DNA from: Phycisphaerales bacterium
GTDB taxonomy: Bacteria > Planctomycetota > Phycisphaerae > Phycisphaerales > UBA1924
DNA: 64,000 nucleotides
Direction: 5' to 3'
NCBI GenBank assembly: GCA_022843545.1
Contig: JALHNL010000007.1
Coordinates: 1 to 64,000 of the forward strand
Shown here: piece after piece, positions 52,718 through 61,500 of the stretch
How positions within the stretch are numbered: position 1 is the stretch's first letter
How the letters are laid out: every line of letters begins with the position of its first letter
Translations under genes and position numbers: made by a program
Notes under the pieces: generated by a model
What the model saw: the letters and a program-made list of their open reading frames with translations, nothing else
Database searches by the model: none
Told to the model about the DNA's origin: nothing

Positions 52718-53317
52718 ATGCTTCGCCTGAATCCCGCTCGTCTTGCTCTCTGCACCGCGACCCTCGCCGCCTTGGCCGGCACGGGCCGCGCCGAGGCCGC
52801 CGCTTCGCTCGTGGGCGACACTATCCAGCGCGTAAGCCAGCCTCAACTCACCGGCGTCGTCGGCGATCCGCAGTTCGCGGTGGTTCAGGATCCGGGGTTT
52901 GAGTACATCGACAGCTTCCAGTTTTCGGGAGATTTCCGCCGCATCGACATCGGCCCGGACTACATCCGCATGGAGAACCTCAGTTCGTGGTTCAGCCCGT
53001 GGTTCAACTCGGGCTTCGCGCCCACGTATGTCGAGTTCCGCGATCTGGACTTCGACGTGCCCGGCGTGGTCATCGGCGGGGTTCAGGTCTCGTGGTCGTC
53101 GACGATCGGGCTCGAGGACAACGCGCCGATCGGCTACCCGCTGTTCGGTGCGCACGCCGTGACCTGGAACGCCGACACCATCCGCCTGCAGATCGGGCCG
53201 TACTCCTTTCCTGAGGGCTCGTTCGTGCACATTCAGATCCTGACGATCCCCGCGCCCGGGGCCGGCGCGGTGGCTCTGGCGGGCGGGCTGCTGGCGCTGC
53301 GTCGCCGGCGGCGCTAG
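52718..53317 (+). CDS. Secreted protein with PEP-CTERM-like tail, translationally controlled candidate
   Basis: 199 residues. A signal peptide (about 1-28, LALCTATLAALAGTGRAEA) precedes a beta-rich body with aromatic and Asp/Gly content (YIDSFQFSGDFRRIDIGPDYI, FVHIQILTI). It ends IPAPGAGAVALAGGLLALRRRRR, the same tail type as the subtilase at 929. No catalytic motif is seen. The Shine-Dalgarno is a perfect AAGGAGG but is buried in a 12-bp hairpin. The frame is open far upstream through moxR, but that is a shadow; the signal peptide fixes the start. Confidence 0.8.
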   Translation: MLRLNPARLALCTATLAALAGTGRAEAAASLVGDTIQRVSQPQLTGVVGDPQFAVVQDPGFEYIDSFQFSGDFRRIDIGPDYIRMENLSSWFSPWFNSGFAPTYVEFRDLDFDVPGVVIGGVQVSWSSTIGLEDNAPIGYPLFGAHAVTWNADTIRLQIGPYSFPEGSFVHIQILTIPAPGAGAVALAGGLLALRRRRR

Positions 53318-53339
53318 ACCGGGCCCCGCGCCGGACCGA

Positions 53340-53345
53340 TACCAT
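53340..53345 (+). promoter_or_regulatory. TACCAT -10 element, leaderless start of the P-type ATPase gene
   Basis: TACCAT, 7 nt, ATG 53353; no Shine-Dalgarno sequence. Confidence 0.6.
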
Positions 53346-53352
53346 TGGTCGC

Positions 53353-55404
53353 ATGACCAACGCACCGGGCACATCGGCGGGCGACGGCGCCCCCCGCGGC
53401 CTCTTCTCTCCCAAGGGCGAACTTTGGGCCGCGATCACCATGGGCGCGTGCCTGCTCGTCGGCACGCTCACCCACTGGCTCGCCGACACCGGCTCGACCT
53501 TGCACGCCGCGGGCGAGGCCACGATGTGGGCCGCCCTGGCGATCGGGCTGTTTTATGGCGGGCGGGCGGCGCTCGAGTCGGTCGCGGTCGAGAAGAGGTT
53601 CGACATCGACGTGCTCATGTTCCTGGGCGCGGTGCTGGCGGCTTACCTGGGTGCGCCGGCCGAGGGCGCGCTGCTGCTCTTCCTCTTCACGCTCTCGGGC
53701 GCGCTGGAGGAACTGGCGATGGCCCGCACCCGACGGGCGGTGGAGGCCCTGCACGGGCTCATGCCCACCGCGGCCCAGAAGTGGGACGGAGCGGGGTGGA
53801 CCTCGGTGGCGCCCGAATCGCTCGCGACCGGGGACCGCGTGCGCATCCTGCCGGGCGAGAACATCCCGGCCGACGCGAGGATCGCCAAGGGCGCCACGAG
53901 CGTGAACCAGGCGACGCTCACCGGTGAGTCCATGCCCCGCGACGTCATGGAGGGCGACGAGGTCTACGCCGGGACGATCAACGTGGGCGACCCGGTGGAG
54001 GCGGTGGTGGTGCGGGCGGCGGCGCAGTCCTCGCTGCAGAAGATCCTGAATCTCGTCCTCCTGGCGCAGCAGCAGCGCGAGCCGGTGCAAAGGCTCATCG
54101 ACCGGATCAGCCAGCCCTACGCGATCGGGGTCACGCTCGCGTCGCTGGCGGTGTGGCTGATCTGGTGGCAGGCGCTGGGCTTTGAGTTCAAGGACGCGGT
54201 GTACACGGCGATCACCCTGCTGATCGTGGCCTCGCCCTGCGCGCTGATCATCAGCACGCCCACGGCGACGCTGGCTGGCATCAGCCGCGGGGCGCGCGGG
54301 GGCGTGCTCTTCAAGGGCGGGCAGTCCATCGAGCGGCTGGCGCGCGTGCGGGCCATCGCCTTTGACAAGACGGGCACGCTCACCATCGGGCGACCGCGCG
54401 TGCTGCAGGTGTATCCCTTGGCGTGGTCCGATGAGTCGCGCCTCCTGGCGGTGGCGGCCGCGCTGGAGGGGCACAGCACGCACCCGATCGCCGAGGCGGT
54501 GGTGCAGCACGCCGCGTCGCGCTCGATCACGCCCAGCCAGGCCGACGAAGTCCGCTACGTGCAGGGGCGCGGGGTGATCGCGATGGTGGACGGCGTGGAG
54601 GCCCGGCTGGGCTCGCTGGCCCACGTGGAGGACCTGGTGCCGGTGTGCCTGCGCAAGCGGCTGAGCGAGGCGCTCGCGAGCGTGCAGGGGCGCGGGCACA
54701 TCGCGGTGGTGTGCGCCCATGGCGAGCAGGCCGCGGTGATCGTGCTCAGCGACGCGACCCGCCCCGGCGCCGACTGCCTGGTGGAGCGCCTGCACGCGCA
54801 GCGCGTGCGCCCGGTGGTGATGCTCACGGGCGACAACAAGGCCACCGCCGCCGCAGTGGCGGAAGAACTCCGGCTCGACGAATTCCACGCCCAGCTGCTC
54901 CCCGCCGACAAGGTGGCGCACGTGGAGCGGCTGAAGCGCGAGCATCACGTGGTGGGCGTCATCGGCGACGGCGTGAACGACGCGCCCGCCCTGGCCCGCG
55001 CCGACGTGGCCATCGGCATCGGCTCCATCGGCTCCGACGCGGCCCTCGAATCCGCCGACATCGTCCTGCTCTCCGACGATCTCTCCGCGGTGCCCTGGTC
55101 GATTCACCTGGCGCGGCGGGTCCGCCGCACGGTGAAGATCAACCTGTCGGTCGCGCTGGGGGCGATCGCGATCATGGTGGTCGCCACGATCGTGGGCTCG
55201 CTCACGGGGCATGCGCTGCCGCTGTGGATGGGCGTGATCGGGCACGAGGGCGGCACGCTGCTGGTGGTGGGCCACTCACTGCTCTTGCTGACGTTCCGGG
55301 GCGTGCCGCTGTGCACCTGCGAGGCCGGGGCGCGACGCGGATCGGCCCGCCCCGTGGACTCCCGCCCGATCAGCGACCCGCCGCTTTCGCCCGCGCCGGC
55401 GTGA
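53353..55404 (+). CDS. P1B-4-type heavy-metal-transporting ATPase
   Basis: 683 residues, inner membrane. The phosphorylated Asp338 is in DKTGTLT. LTGESMP, HSTHPIAEAV and GDGVNDAPAL are the actuator, nucleotide-binding and P-domain motifs. The metal-site motif in the membrane is Ser294-Pro-Cys296 (VASPCALIIS), not CPC, and the last pair of helices has HEGGT (His631, Glu632). SPC plus HEGGT and the lack of an N-terminal metal-binding domain define the P1B-4 subgroup, known for Co, Fe or Zn efflux. Its 3' end overlaps the convergent TVP38-like gene by 35 bp. Confidence 0.92.
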   Translation: MTNAPGTSAGDGAPRGLFSPKGELWAAITMGACLLVGTLTHWLADTGSTLHAAGEATMWAALAIGLFYGGRAALESVAVEKRFDIDVLMFLGAVLAAYLGAPAEGALLLFLFTLSGALEELAMARTRRAVEALHGLMPTAAQKWDGAGWTSVAPESLATGDRVRILPGENIPADARIAKGATSVNQATLTGESMPRDVMEGDEVYAGTINVGDPVEAVVVRAAAQSSLQKILNLVLLAQQQREPVQRLIDRISQPYAIGVTLASLAVWLIWWQALGFEFKDAVYTAITLLIVASPCALIISTPTATLAGISRGARGGVLFKGGQSIERLARVRAIAFDKTGTLTIGRPRVLQVYPLAWSDESRLLAVAAALEGHSTHPIAEAVVQHAASRSITPSQADEVRYVQGRGVIAMVDGVEARLGSLAHVEDLVPVCLRKRLSEALASVQGRGHIAVVCAHGEQAAVIVLSDATRPGADCLVERLHAQRVRPVVMLTGDNKATAAAVAEELRLDEFHAQLLPADKVAHVERLKREHHVVGVIGDGVNDAPALARADVAIGIGSIGSDAALESADIVLLSDDLSAVPWSIHLARRVRRTVKINLSVALGAIAIMVVATIVGSLTGHALPLWMGVIGHEGGTLLVVGHSLLLLTFRGVPLCTCEAGARRGSARPVDSRPISDPPLSPAPA

Positions 55405-56194
55405 CGCCTGTGACCCGGGCGATCGCGTGCTTGGCGATCGTGGCGATCACCACCAGCACGACCAGTGTGACGGCGATGCCCACGGCGTAGACCCACCAGG
55501 GCTGGCCCTGCTTGGCCGCGTCGGCCGCCGCCAGCCCATCGCGGAGCTGGACCGCCAGGAACAGCACCAGCCCGGTGCGCGGGGCCATGCCGATGAGCGT
55601 GCCCAGGGCGAAGGGCAGCGGGGGCACCTTCACGCTCGCCATCACCAGGTTGGTGAGGGCGAAGGGCGAGTTGGGGGGCACGCGCACCAGAGCGACGATC
55701 CCCAGCGTGCGCCAGAAGCCCCCGCCCACCAGCGCGTCGCGCACCGCCTTCCACGTCGGCTTCTCCGCGATGATCTTCTCGACGCGGTCCTGCGACACGC
55801 TGCGGCAGATCGTGTAGCCGATGAGCGCGCCGCCCAGGAACCCCGCCAACGCCGCCGGGAACCCCAGCGCGAACCCGAACGCCCAGCCCCCCAGGATCGC
55901 CGAGGCGTAGGTGGGCAAGAGCGCCAGGCCCGAGAGGATGGCGAAGCCCGCGGCGTACATGACCAGGCCGATGTCCTCGTGACCGCGCAGCCACGTGCCG
56001 ATCGTGTTCATGTACGTGAACAGCACCACCGAGCCCAGGGGCGGCAGGATCAGCGCACCCAGCGCCAGCGCCGACGCCGGACCGGCACGCCGGATCATCG
56101 ACCACGGCGAGCCCGCGGCCGCCGGGGCGGCGGAGGGCGGGGCGGGGGAACTGATCGGGGCGGCGGGGCCTTCGGGTGCTGGAGGGGCGTTCAC
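55370..56194 (-). CDS. TVP38/TMEM64 (DedA-like, VTT domain) membrane protein
   Basis: 274 residues with a Pro/Ala-rich cytoplasmic N-terminus of about 30 residues and about six membrane segments. The VTT-domain core is visible: LLPTYASAILGGWAFGFALGFPAALAGFLGGALIGYTICR, followed by LVRVPPNSPFALTNLVMASVKVPPLPFALGTLIGMAPRTGLVLF, where the second Pro-rich re-entrant loop is typical. Family members are linked to lipid scrambling or transport. It starts at GTG 56194, 8 nt after TACTGT. It is convergent with and overlaps the metal ATPase. Confidence 0.88.
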   Translation of the reverse strand: MNAPPAPEGPAAPISSPAPPSAAPAAAGSPWSMIRRAGPASALALGALILPPLGSVVLFTYMNTIGTWLRGHEDIGLVMYAAGFAILSGLALLPTYASAILGGWAFGFALGFPAALAGFLGGALIGYTICRSVSQDRVEKIIAEKPTWKAVRDALVGGGFWRTLGIVALVRVPPNSPFALTNLVMASVKVPPLPFALGTLIGMAPRTGLVLFLAVQLRDGLAAADAAKQGQPWWVYAVGIAVTLVVLVVIATIAKHAIARVTGVTPARAKAAGR

Positions 56195-56202
56195 TGGTCC
56201 GG

Positions 56203-56208
56203 ACAGTA
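56203..56208 (-). promoter_or_regulatory. TACTGT -10 element, leaderless start of the TVP38-like gene
   Basis: On the minus strand TACTGT is followed by 8 nt and GTG 56194. The match helps to choose this GTG. Confidence 0.55.
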
Positions 56209-56315
56209 GCCCCGGGCGGCGTGACGGCCCGGGGCGCGATAGACTTCGGACGAGTAGGTAGTGCAGCGACCTTTCCGAGCCGGGCTAGCGGCCCTGCTCT
56301 TGGAGATTCTCTCTC

Positions 56316-57242
56316 ATGCTCCCCAAACCCCCGCCCCGTGAGCCCAGCGTCGGCTTCCTGTATCTGCCCCCCTACCGGGTGGCGGGGACCTCGGTCGCCG
56401 GCGAGGCCACCAGCGTGATGGTGCCCGAGCTCGACGTGGTCTTCGACCTGGGCTGCTGCCCTCGCGCGATGCTCGCGGCCAAGACCGCGTGCATCAGCCA
56501 CGGGCACATGGACCACATCGGCGGCCTGGCGTATTACTGCTCGCAGCGCGTCTTCCAGGGCATGGGCCCCGCCCGCATCCTCTGCCCCAGCATGATCGCC
56601 CCGGCCATCACGAAGATGATGGAGGGCTACATCGAGCTGGAGCGCCAGCGCACCCCGTACGAACTGATCCCGATGGAGCCCGAGCAGACCTTCGAGATCA
56701 AGAACAACATCTTCGTCCGCGCCTTCCCGCTCGAGCACACCGTGCCCACCTTCGGGTACGCGGTGGTCGAGCGCCGCACCAAGCTCAAGCCCGAACTCGT
56801 CGGCCTGCCCCAAGAGAAGCTGATGGAGCTCAAGTCGCGCGGCGAAGAGATCACGCGGACGCTGGAGATCCCGCTGGTCGCCTACGTGCTCGACACCGTG
56901 CCCGGCCCCTCGCTGGTGCGCGAGGACGTGCGCAAGGCCCAGATCGTCATCGCCGAGTGCACGTTCTTCGAGCCCGACCACAAGGAGCGGGCCAAGGTCG
57001 GCATGCACATGCACGTCGACGACCTGGTGCAGTGGGTGAAGGTGCTGGAGTGCCAAAAGCTCGTGCTCGCCCACGTCTCGCGCCGCACCAACCTCGCGCT
57101 CGCCAAAAAGGAACTCATGACCAAGCTCGGCCGCAAACTGGGCGACAAGATCGAGTTCCTCATGGACGGCAAGGCCAACAAGGCCCGCTACGAGCGCCAG
57201 CAGATGGACGCGGGCGAGCACCCCACGCAGCTCAAGCGGTGA
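56316..57242 (+). CDS. Metallo-beta-lactamase-fold hydrolase, RNase Z-like
   Basis: 308 residues. The binuclear metal motif SHGHMDHIGGLAYYCSQR (HxHxDH) and later FPLEHTVPTFGYAVVERR, VIAECTF and LVLAHVSRR follow the RNase Z / ElaC-like subgroup of MBL hydrolases. The typical exosite of tRNA 3'-processing RNase Z is not obvious, so the substrate is open. It has a long insertion of charged helices (ERRTKLKPELVGLPQEKLMELKSRGEEI). GGAG lies 10 nt before the ATG. Confidence 0.83.
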   Translation: MLPKPPPREPSVGFLYLPPYRVAGTSVAGEATSVMVPELDVVFDLGCCPRAMLAAKTACISHGHMDHIGGLAYYCSQRVFQGMGPARILCPSMIAPAITKMMEGYIELERQRTPYELIPMEPEQTFEIKNNIFVRAFPLEHTVPTFGYAVVERRTKLKPELVGLPQEKLMELKSRGEEITRTLEIPLVAYVLDTVPGPSLVREDVRKAQIVIAECTFFEPDHKERAKVGMHMHVDDLVQWVKVLECQKLVLAHVSRRTNLALAKKELMTKLGRKLGDKIEFLMDGKANKARYERQQMDAGEHPTQLKR

Positions 57243-57298
57243 GTCCGCCCGTGCCGGACGCGAGTTCTCGGCCCCACGGCCAAGCCCCGGATGAGCCG

Positions 57299-57406
57299 AT
57301 GAATATCCTCCGCGACCGTCGCGGCCCGCGCGGCCGACCGGTCCCGGCACTCGCGCGCCCGCGCGGGCCGATTTCGCCCCCGCTCCCGCCGATCAACACA
57401 CCTTGA
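57299..57406 (+). CDS. Possible 35-residue leader ORF overlapping the methyltransferase start
   Basis: ATG 57299 opens an Arg/Pro-rich 35-residue frame (MNILRDRRGPRGRPVPALAR and so on) whose TGA stop (57404-57406) overlaps the TTG start of the next gene (TTGA). This spacing would couple the two. The composition is also what GC-rich non-coding DNA gives by chance, so support is limited. Confidence 0.3.
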   Translation: MNILRDRRGPRGRPVPALARPRGPISPPLPPINTP

Positions 57407-58275
57407 ACCTCGCCCCCGCCCAAGTCGTCTGCCCCCTCTGCAAGGCCCCCGCCTCGCCGTGCTTCGCCACGGCCCAGCACCGGATGTTCCGCTGTTCGGC
57501 GTGCCGCACCGCGTTTGTGCACCCCACGCCCAGCGACGAGGAACTGACCCGGTTCTACAACACCTATCACCTGGGCGACGACCAAGGCGGCACGTACGAC
57601 GCGGTGGAGGCCCGGATGCAGGCCGACTTCCCGGCGAAGGTCGCGCTGGTCAAGTCCGCCACCGGCGGCAACCCCGGGCGCGTCTTGGACGTGGGCTGCG
57701 GCAAGGGCTACTTCGTGAAGGCCTGCCGAGACGCGGGCATCGATGCCCAGGGCTGCGACCTCTCCGAGTCGGGCGTGGCCTTCGCCCGTGAGAAGCTGGG
57801 CGTGCCCGCCACGGCGGGTCTGCTGCGCGACCTGGTCCCCACGCTCGGGCAGTTCGACACCGCCACCTTCTGGGCCACCATCGAGCACCTGCCCGACCCC
57901 GTGGGCACGCTGCGCGACATCCACGCGGCGCTCAAGCCCGGCGGGCGGCTGCTCATGGACACCGGCATCGGCGCCGACTGGCTGGACAACATGCTCCCGG
58001 GCTGCGCGCAGTGGTACAACCCGCCCGAGCACCTGTTCGTGTTCAGCGGCGCGGGGCTGCGCAAGGCGGTGGAACTCGCGGGCTTCACCGTCGAGAGCCA
58101 CGCGCAGAACTTTGAACGCTCGGGCCTTCGCCGGCTCATGAAGAACACCCGCAACGCCCTGCTCGCCACGGGTCTGCGCCTGGCCGCGGGCGCGGGGCGG
58201 ATGAAGTCCAGCGGCTTCACCATGACGCGCTACCCGGTGGGCAACCTGCAGAGCATCGTGGCCCGCAAGGCCTGA
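57403..58275 (+). CDS. Class I SAM-dependent methyltransferase with N-terminal zinc-ribbon-like motif
   Basis: 290 residues. Two CxxC pairs near the N-terminus (CPLC and CSAC, 23 residues apart) suggest a zinc ribbon, followed by a helix (PTPSDEELTRFYNTYH). The SAM domain has GRVLDVGCGKGYFVKACRDAG (motif I), GCDLSESGV, ATFWATIEHLPDPVGTLRDIHAALKPGGRLLMDTG and a C-terminal extension. This layout (Cys-rich head plus DVGCGxG) matches small-molecule or sugar C-/O-methyltransferases. The start is TTG 57403, overlapping the stop of a possible 35-residue leader; no Shine-Dalgarno is visible. Confidence 0.85.
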   Translation: MNLAPAQVVCPLCKAPASPCFATAQHRMFRCSACRTAFVHPTPSDEELTRFYNTYHLGDDQGGTYDAVEARMQADFPAKVALVKSATGGNPGRVLDVGCGKGYFVKACRDAGIDAQGCDLSESGVAFAREKLGVPATAGLLRDLVPTLGQFDTATFWATIEHLPDPVGTLRDIHAALKPGGRLLMDTGIGADWLDNMLPGCAQWYNPPEHLFVFSGAGLRKAVELAGFTVESHAQNFERSGLRRLMKNTRNALLATGLRLAAGAGRMKSSGFTMTRYPVGNLQSIVARKA

Positions 58276-58365
58276 GGGAGAGACCGGGGACGACTGATCT
58301 CGGACCCTATCCACCTCACAAACCCCGCACCTGCTCACTTCACTGCCCCGGCCCGCTCCCGTCCC

Positions 58366-58371
58366 TACCCT
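58366..58371 (+). promoter_or_regulatory. TACCCT -10 element upstream of glmS
   Basis: TACCCT 115 nt upstream of the glmS ATG. The leader downstream has a perfect 7-bp hairpin (58399-58405 with 58409-58415) and CTCCGC/GCGGAG pairing (58442-58447 with 58470-58475) that would include the Shine-Dalgarno GGAG. Confidence 0.4.
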
Positions 58372-58485
58372 CAAATGCCGAGATTTTGCATGACCCGGAC
58401 GCCCTCCGAGGGCGTAGCACCTTCCCCATCTTCGCGGACCCCTCCGCGGGTGGTTCCGGAAGCGTCCCGGCGGAGAGTTCTACCT

Positions 58486-60315
58486 ATGTGCGGCATCGTC
58501 GCTTACGTCGGCTCCAAGCAGTGCGCCAACCTCATGCTCGAGGGCCTCAAACGCCTCGAATACCGCGGGTATGACTCCGCCGGCATCGCCACCATCGACC
58601 AGGGCAAGATCACCGTCGTCAAGACCGTCGGGCGCGTCGCCAACCTCGAGGACAAGCTCGAACAGGTCGGGGGCATCCGCGGCTCCATCGGCATGTGCCA
58701 CACCCGGTGGGCCACCCACGGCGGCGTCACCGACCCCAACGCCCACCCGCACACCGACGACAAGTCCGGCATCTGCCTCATCCACAACGGCATCATCGAG
58801 AACTACGTCGCCCTGAAAACCTACCTCGAGGAGAAGGGCCACAAGTTCAAGAGCCAGACCGACACCGAGGTCCTCGCCATGCTCATCGGCGAGCTCTACG
58901 ACGGGGACCTGGAGGCCGCGGTCCAGGCCGCCCTGCGCGAGGTCACCGGCGCGTACGGCATCGTCGTGATGTGCGAGAAGGAGCCCGACACGCTGGTCGC
59001 CGCCCGCAAGGGCTCGCCCCTGATGGTGGGCGTGGGCGACGGGGAGTTCGTCATCGCGTCCGACGGCTCGGCGATCATCGCCCACACCTCGCACGCCTTC
59101 ACCCTCGAAGACTACCAGGTCGTCAAGGTCACCCCCAAGGGCTTCCGCACCAGCACCATCCACAACGTGCCGGTGACGCCCAAGGTGCAGCAGCTCGAGA
59201 TCGAACTGGAGCAGATCGAACTGGGCTCCTTCTCGCACTTCATGCAGAAGGAGATCTTCGAGCAGCCCAAGGCCCTGCGCAACACGCTCCGCGGGCGCAC
59301 CGACGCCCGCGAGGGCAAGATCGTGCTGGGCGGCGTCTCCAACTTCGCCAAGCAGCTCACCGCCACACGGCGCATCGTGCTCACCGGGCAGGGCACCGCG
59401 CTGCACGCCGCCACCATCGGCGAGTACCTCATCGAGGACCTGGCCCGCATCTACTCGGTCGCGGAGTACGGCTCGGAGTTCCGCTACCGCAACCCGATCA
59501 TCGAAGAGAACACGCTGGTGATCGCGGTGAGCCAGTCGGGCGAGACCGCCGACACGCTCGCCGCGCTCATCGAGGCCAAGGAGCGCGGCGCGCTGGCGCT
59601 GGGCGTGGTCAACGTGGTGGGCTCGTCCATCGCGCGCGAGACCGACGCGGGCGTGTACCTGCGCGTGGGCCCGGAGATCGGCGTCGCCAGCACCAAGGCC
59701 TTCACCGGGCAGGTCGCCGTGCTCACGCTGCTGGGCCTGTATCTGGCCCGCCGGCGCCACATGTCGGGCGATGAGTGCAGCGACCTGATCCGCGAGCTGG
59801 AGCAGATCCCCGACAAGATGGAGCGGATCCTGGAGCACGACGCGAAGGTCCGCAAGGTGACCGAGAAGTACGTGGACCGCGAGAACTGGCTCTTCCTGGG
59901 GCGCGGGTACAACTACCCCACCGCGCTGGAAGGCGCGCTGAAGCTCAAGGAAATCTCCTATATCCACGCCGAGGGCATGCCCGCCGCCGAGATGAAGCAC
60001 GGGCCCATCGCGCTCATCAACGACGGCATGCCGGCGGTCTTCATCGCCAACAAGGGACGCCAGTACGAGAAGGTGATCTCCAACATCCAGGAGGTCAAGA
60101 GCCGCGGCGGGCGGATCATCGCGGTGGCCACCGAGGGCGACGAGCACATCAAGAAGATGGCCGACGATGTGTTCTACATCCCCGACGTGCCCGAGTGCCT
60201 CTCGCCCATGCTCGCGGTGGTCCCGCTGCAGCTCATGGCGTACCACGCGGCGGTCATCCGCGGGCACGACGTGGACAAGCCGCGGAACCTGGCCAAGAGC
60301 GTGACGGTGGAGTGA
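58486..60315 (+). CDS. glmS: Glutamine-fructose-6-phosphate aminotransferase (isomerising)
   Basis: 609 residues. Makes glucosamine-6-phosphate, the entry to peptidoglycan and lipid A precursors. The start is fixed by MCGIVAYVG: Cys2 must become the N-terminal nucleophile of the Ntn glutaminase domain (about 1-240). LEYRGYDSAG and CHTRWATHGG are glutaminase motifs. Two SIS domains follow (GQGTALHAATIGEYL, SQSGETADTLAALIEAKERG; GRGYNYPTALEGALKLKEISYIHAEGMPAAEMKHGPIALI), ending KPRNLAKSVTVE as expected. An in-frame ATG at 58375 would bury the catalytic Cys and is rejected. The product pool feeds the lpx genes in this window. Confidence 0.96.
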   Translation: MCGIVAYVGSKQCANLMLEGLKRLEYRGYDSAGIATIDQGKITVVKTVGRVANLEDKLEQVGGIRGSIGMCHTRWATHGGVTDPNAHPHTDDKSGICLIHNGIIENYVALKTYLEEKGHKFKSQTDTEVLAMLIGELYDGDLEAAVQAALREVTGAYGIVVMCEKEPDTLVAARKGSPLMVGVGDGEFVIASDGSAIIAHTSHAFTLEDYQVVKVTPKGFRTSTIHNVPVTPKVQQLEIELEQIELGSFSHFMQKEIFEQPKALRNTLRGRTDAREGKIVLGGVSNFAKQLTATRRIVLTGQGTALHAATIGEYLIEDLARIYSVAEYGSEFRYRNPIIEENTLVIAVSQSGETADTLAALIEAKERGALALGVVNVVGSSIARETDAGVYLRVGPEIGVASTKAFTGQVAVLTLLGLYLARRRHMSGDECSDLIRELEQIPDKMERILEHDAKVRKVTEKYVDRENWLFLGRGYNYPTALEGALKLKEISYIHAEGMPAAEMKHGPIALINDGMPAVFIANKGRQYEKVISNIQEVKSRGGRIIAVATEGDEHIKKMADDVFYIPDVPECLSPMLAVVPLQLMAYHAAVIRGHDVDKPRNLAKSVTVE

Positions 60316-60340
60316 GAAGTCGGACGTTCCGTGTCCCGCC

Positions 60341-61495
60341 TCACCACCCGCCCCCCACCCGCCTCCACGTCCCCCGGTTCGCCGCCGGGCACGCCCCGCT
60401 CGCGAACCACACCCGCCCACCCCGCGGCTCGGCCACCGCCGAGTAGATCGTCCGCAGGCTCGCGCCCGACGACGCCACGCGCATCTCCACCCGCTCATCC
60501 GCGAGCATCTCCGCCAGGTCATCGGGCAAGTGCTCGGGCGGCGCGTGTTCCAGGATCTCGAGCAATCGCGAGTACCGGCTCACGGTCCCGTTGCCCGCGC
60601 CGGCGCGCGGGCCCTCCGGGTGCTTGTGCCGACAGTGGTTCGTCCCCACCAGCGCGCGGGAGCGCCCGATCGCCCACGGGTCCACCCGGGTGAACGACGA
60701 CCGCCCGCACTCGTAAATCGCCGCCGCGCCGCTGGGGCCGTGGGCCGCGAAGAGCATCACCCCGCGGTCGCGGTCGGTGCGCGCGATGAACGCCTCCAGA
60801 TCTCCCAGGTTCGCGCACTGTTCCAGCGCCTCGCGCATCCAGAAGAGCCACGAGATGCACGACACGCCGGCCCGCGGCTCATCGCGCGAGAGCAGCGTGT
60901 GCATGTGCAGCCACAGCCCCTCGGCGTTCAGCCCCGTGTCCGCGTCGATGTCGCCCATGAGCCCCACGCACACGCACGGGATGCGGTGGGGCGCGCGGTG
61001 GGTCACCGCCACCGTCCCGCGCCACAGCGTGGGCTCGTACCAGTCGCAGTTGCGCGCCACCCACGGCGCGCCGTGCTCAAACGTCACCACGCCCGAGCAC
61101 ATCGGCCCCGCGCCGCTCACCAGGTCCGCCGGGGCGCACACCGAGCCCGCCGCCGCCGCCCGCCCGCCCGAGGGCGCGGCGATGTCCGCGTACAGCCACT
61201 GCTGAATGTCGCCCAAAGACGCCCGCGCCCCCACCGCCATCGCCGCCATCTGGGCCTGGTATCGCGCCGGCAGCGTGCCCGCCCAGCGCTGCGCCAGCGG
61301 GCCCAGGTCCTCGCGCCGCGTCCGGGTGATCCACCCTAGCGCTTCCAGATACGCCTCCAGCCGCGGGCGCTCCAGCAGGTGGGCGCAGGCCCGCCCGTAG
61401 GCAAAGCCCGCCTCTTCGATCCCCGTGGGGAGCACCAATTCATGGAACGCGGGGTCGATCATCACGCCATCTTTCGCCGCCACCGATACCCTCAT
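60341..61495 (-). CDS. C45-type peptidase/acyltransferase (Ntn-hydrolase fold)
   Basis: 384 residues. The core has GAGPMCSGVVTFEHGAPWVARNCDWYEP, matching acyl-CoA:6-aminopenicillanate acyltransferase-like (C45) proteins, in which a Cys after autocleavage is the nucleophile. MGDIDADTGLNAEGLWLHMHTL and VSCISWLFWMREALEQC continue the family pattern, and NHCRHKHPEGP gives a later conserved Asn-His. Substrates of most bacterial members are unknown, with amide or peptide bond hydrolysis likely. The start is ATG 61495, only 5 nt from the divergent ATG 61501; a second ATG at 61462 is possible. It converges with glmS 25 bp away. Confidence 0.8.
   Translation of the reverse strand: MRVSVAAKDGVMIDPAFHELVLPTGIEEAGFAYGRACAHLLERPRLEAYLEALGWITRTRREDLGPLAQRWAGTLPARYQAQMAAMAVGARASLGDIQQWLYADIAAPSGGRAAAAGSVCAPADLVSGAGPMCSGVVTFEHGAPWVARNCDWYEPTLWRGTVAVTHRAPHRIPCVCVGLMGDIDADTGLNAEGLWLHMHTLLSRDEPRAGVSCISWLFWMREALEQCANLGDLEAFIARTDRDRGVMLFAAHGPSGAAAIYECGRSSFTRVDPWAIGRSRALVGTNHCRHKHPEGPRAGAGNGTVSRYSRLLEILEHAPPEHLPDDLAEMLADERVEMRVASSGASLRTIYSAVAEPRGGRVWFASGACPAANRGTWRRVGGGW
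61487..61492 (+). promoter_or_regulatory. TACCCT -10 element, leaderless start of the GT41 gene
   Basis: TACCCT, 8 nt, ATG 61501. The element lies inside the first codons of the divergent C45-type gene, so promoter and coding sequence overlap on opposite strands. Confidence 0.6.
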
Positions 61496-61500
61496 CCGCC

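Noticed and set aside
53314-55275. 653-residue open frame antisense to the metal ATPase
   Set aside because: His/Arg-rich shadow with no domain; the plus strand has all P-type ATPase motifs.
58375-58485. N-terminal extension of glmS from ATG 58375
   Set aside because: It would place 37 residues before the catalytic Cys, which must be N-terminal after Met removal in this enzyme family.
58480-60522. 680-residue open frame antisense to glmS
   Set aside because: Shadow of a certain gene; repetitive Val/Gly/Asp/His composition.
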